Shown here in pieces: positions 63,605 to 64,000 of a DNA stretch of 64,000 nucleotides. The stretch is from Neoarius graeffei. Its lineage: Eukaryota; Chordata; Actinopteri; Siluriformes; Ariidae. The DNA is taken from contig NC_083583.1 in assembly GCF_027579695.1 (NCBI RefSeq), positions 22,166,599 through 22,230,598 of the forward strand. The letters run 5' to 3'. Position numbers and translations under genes: made by a program. The notes below the pieces were generated by a model, which was not told the DNA's origin, searched no databases, and worked only from the letters and a program-made list of their open reading frames with translations. Positions within the stretch are counted from its first letter, which is position 1; the number at the start of each line of letters is the position of its first letter.

Positions 63605-64000
63605 CGGACCCTCTCGTTCCCTTTTTTTTTTTTTTTTTTCTTCCCCTTTTGGTTTTATTTGTACTGTGTAGCTTTAATATTTTAATTATTTCATAATAGA
63701 ATCCCGTTATCAATTTTTATTTTTTTTTTTTGAATTGTGTAATGTTCTTGTTTGTATGAAAAAAAAAATCCTAATAAAAATATTAAAAAAAAAAAAAAAA
63801 AAAAGAAACTGTTAACATTGCTTATCATATTAAAGGCCAGCGCGCAACTGTTTTTTTTTTTTTTTTCTCCGCTGGCCCACACTGAACCACCGGCCCACTG
63901 GGAAAACTCCCGCTACTCCCGATGGCCAGTCCGTGTGTGGTTCCGCCATCATTTACAAATCGTAAGAAACACAGTTTAATACGAAAAATACTGAAAACTT

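Larger units (their letters stand above)
58248..63801 (+). mobile_element. L1/Tx1-type LINE, full length with both ORFs open
   Basis: 5.55 kb from gacttccggtgtagcgact to an A-tail, with a 15-bp TSD aaagaaactgttaac (58233-58247, 63802-63816). The cut lies at TT|AAAG, the L1-type endonuclease site. 5' UTR about 164 bp, ORF1 58412-59326, spacer of 450 bp with T-rich tract (59648-59700), ORF2 59777-63604, short 3' UTR with a T-run (63622-63640), AATAAA at 63773 and a terminal A-run. No stop or frameshift in either ORF. This suggests a very recent copy, possibly still mobile. Confidence 0.93.
58022..63940. mobile_element. Palindromic hAT-like MITE, split by the L1
   Basis: Left arm (58022-58110) cacacacggactggccatcg ... 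tttcccggtgggctgg; right arm (63850-63940) is its inverted copy, ending gatggccagtccgtgtgtgg. A ttccgcc repeat flanks both ends (58015-58021, 63941-63947), a likely TSD of 7-8 bp as in hAT elements. Between the arms cagttgcgcgctggccttta atatgataag...aacagttt occurs twice, each followed by its inverted copy, so the core is a tandem pair of hairpins. Without the L1 the element would be about 350 bp. No coding capacity of its own. Confidence 0.72.

Overview
This is vertebrate nuclear DNA, almost certainly from a teleost fish. Three host genes with GT-AG introns are present. About half of the window is transposons typical of ray-finned fish: Tc1-like elements, DANA-like tRNA SINEs, L1/Tx1-, RTE- and I-type LINEs, and a BEL/Pao LTR element. 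A catfish-like genome is possible from the SINE type, but I cannot prove the species.

Layout. 1-6635: the 5' part of a minus-strand BEL/Pao retrotransposon, a fossil with its LTR at 6115-6635, lying inside a Tc1-like transposon whose right half follows (6636-7547). 7677-8680: a minus-strand fragment of a FEN/XPG-like (PIN-fold) protein of unknown function. 11860-27178: an 11-exon plus-strand gene for a four-Ig-domain type I membrane receptor of the PECAM1/Fc-receptor-like group; its introns hold SINEs, a TTAA-flanked element with a P2X7-tail-like exon, a LINE and a Tc1 copy. 28507-29300: a 76-bp satellite of hairpin-forming units. 29813-42263: synaptogyrin 2 (four exons, plus strand), with a four-level nest of transposons in intron 1. 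43789-49565: thymidine kinase 1 (seven exons, minus strand). The two genes converge, with poly(A) signals about 170 bp apart. 49735-51100: SINE remnant and a TIR transposon. 51170-57861: a minus-strand I-type LINE with an RNase H domain, interrupted by a TA-flanked MITE and two SINEs. 58022-63940: a palindromic hAT-like element split by an L1/Tx1-type LINE (58248-63801) whose two ORFs are both open.

How the parts relate. syngr2 (vesicle/membrane trafficking) and tk1 (S-phase dTMP salvage) share no pathway; their adjacency matches the human SYNGR2-TK1 arrangement on 17q25 and supports both names. The receptor gene is probably immune or endothelial. The mobile elements give a clear relative chronology because target-site duplications (TSDs) are visible for at least eleven insertions: SINEs and MITEs inserted into LINEs, MITEs and introns, and the L1 is among the youngest.

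Limits: exon borders come from splice consensus and family similarity read by eye. No transcript or database search was available.
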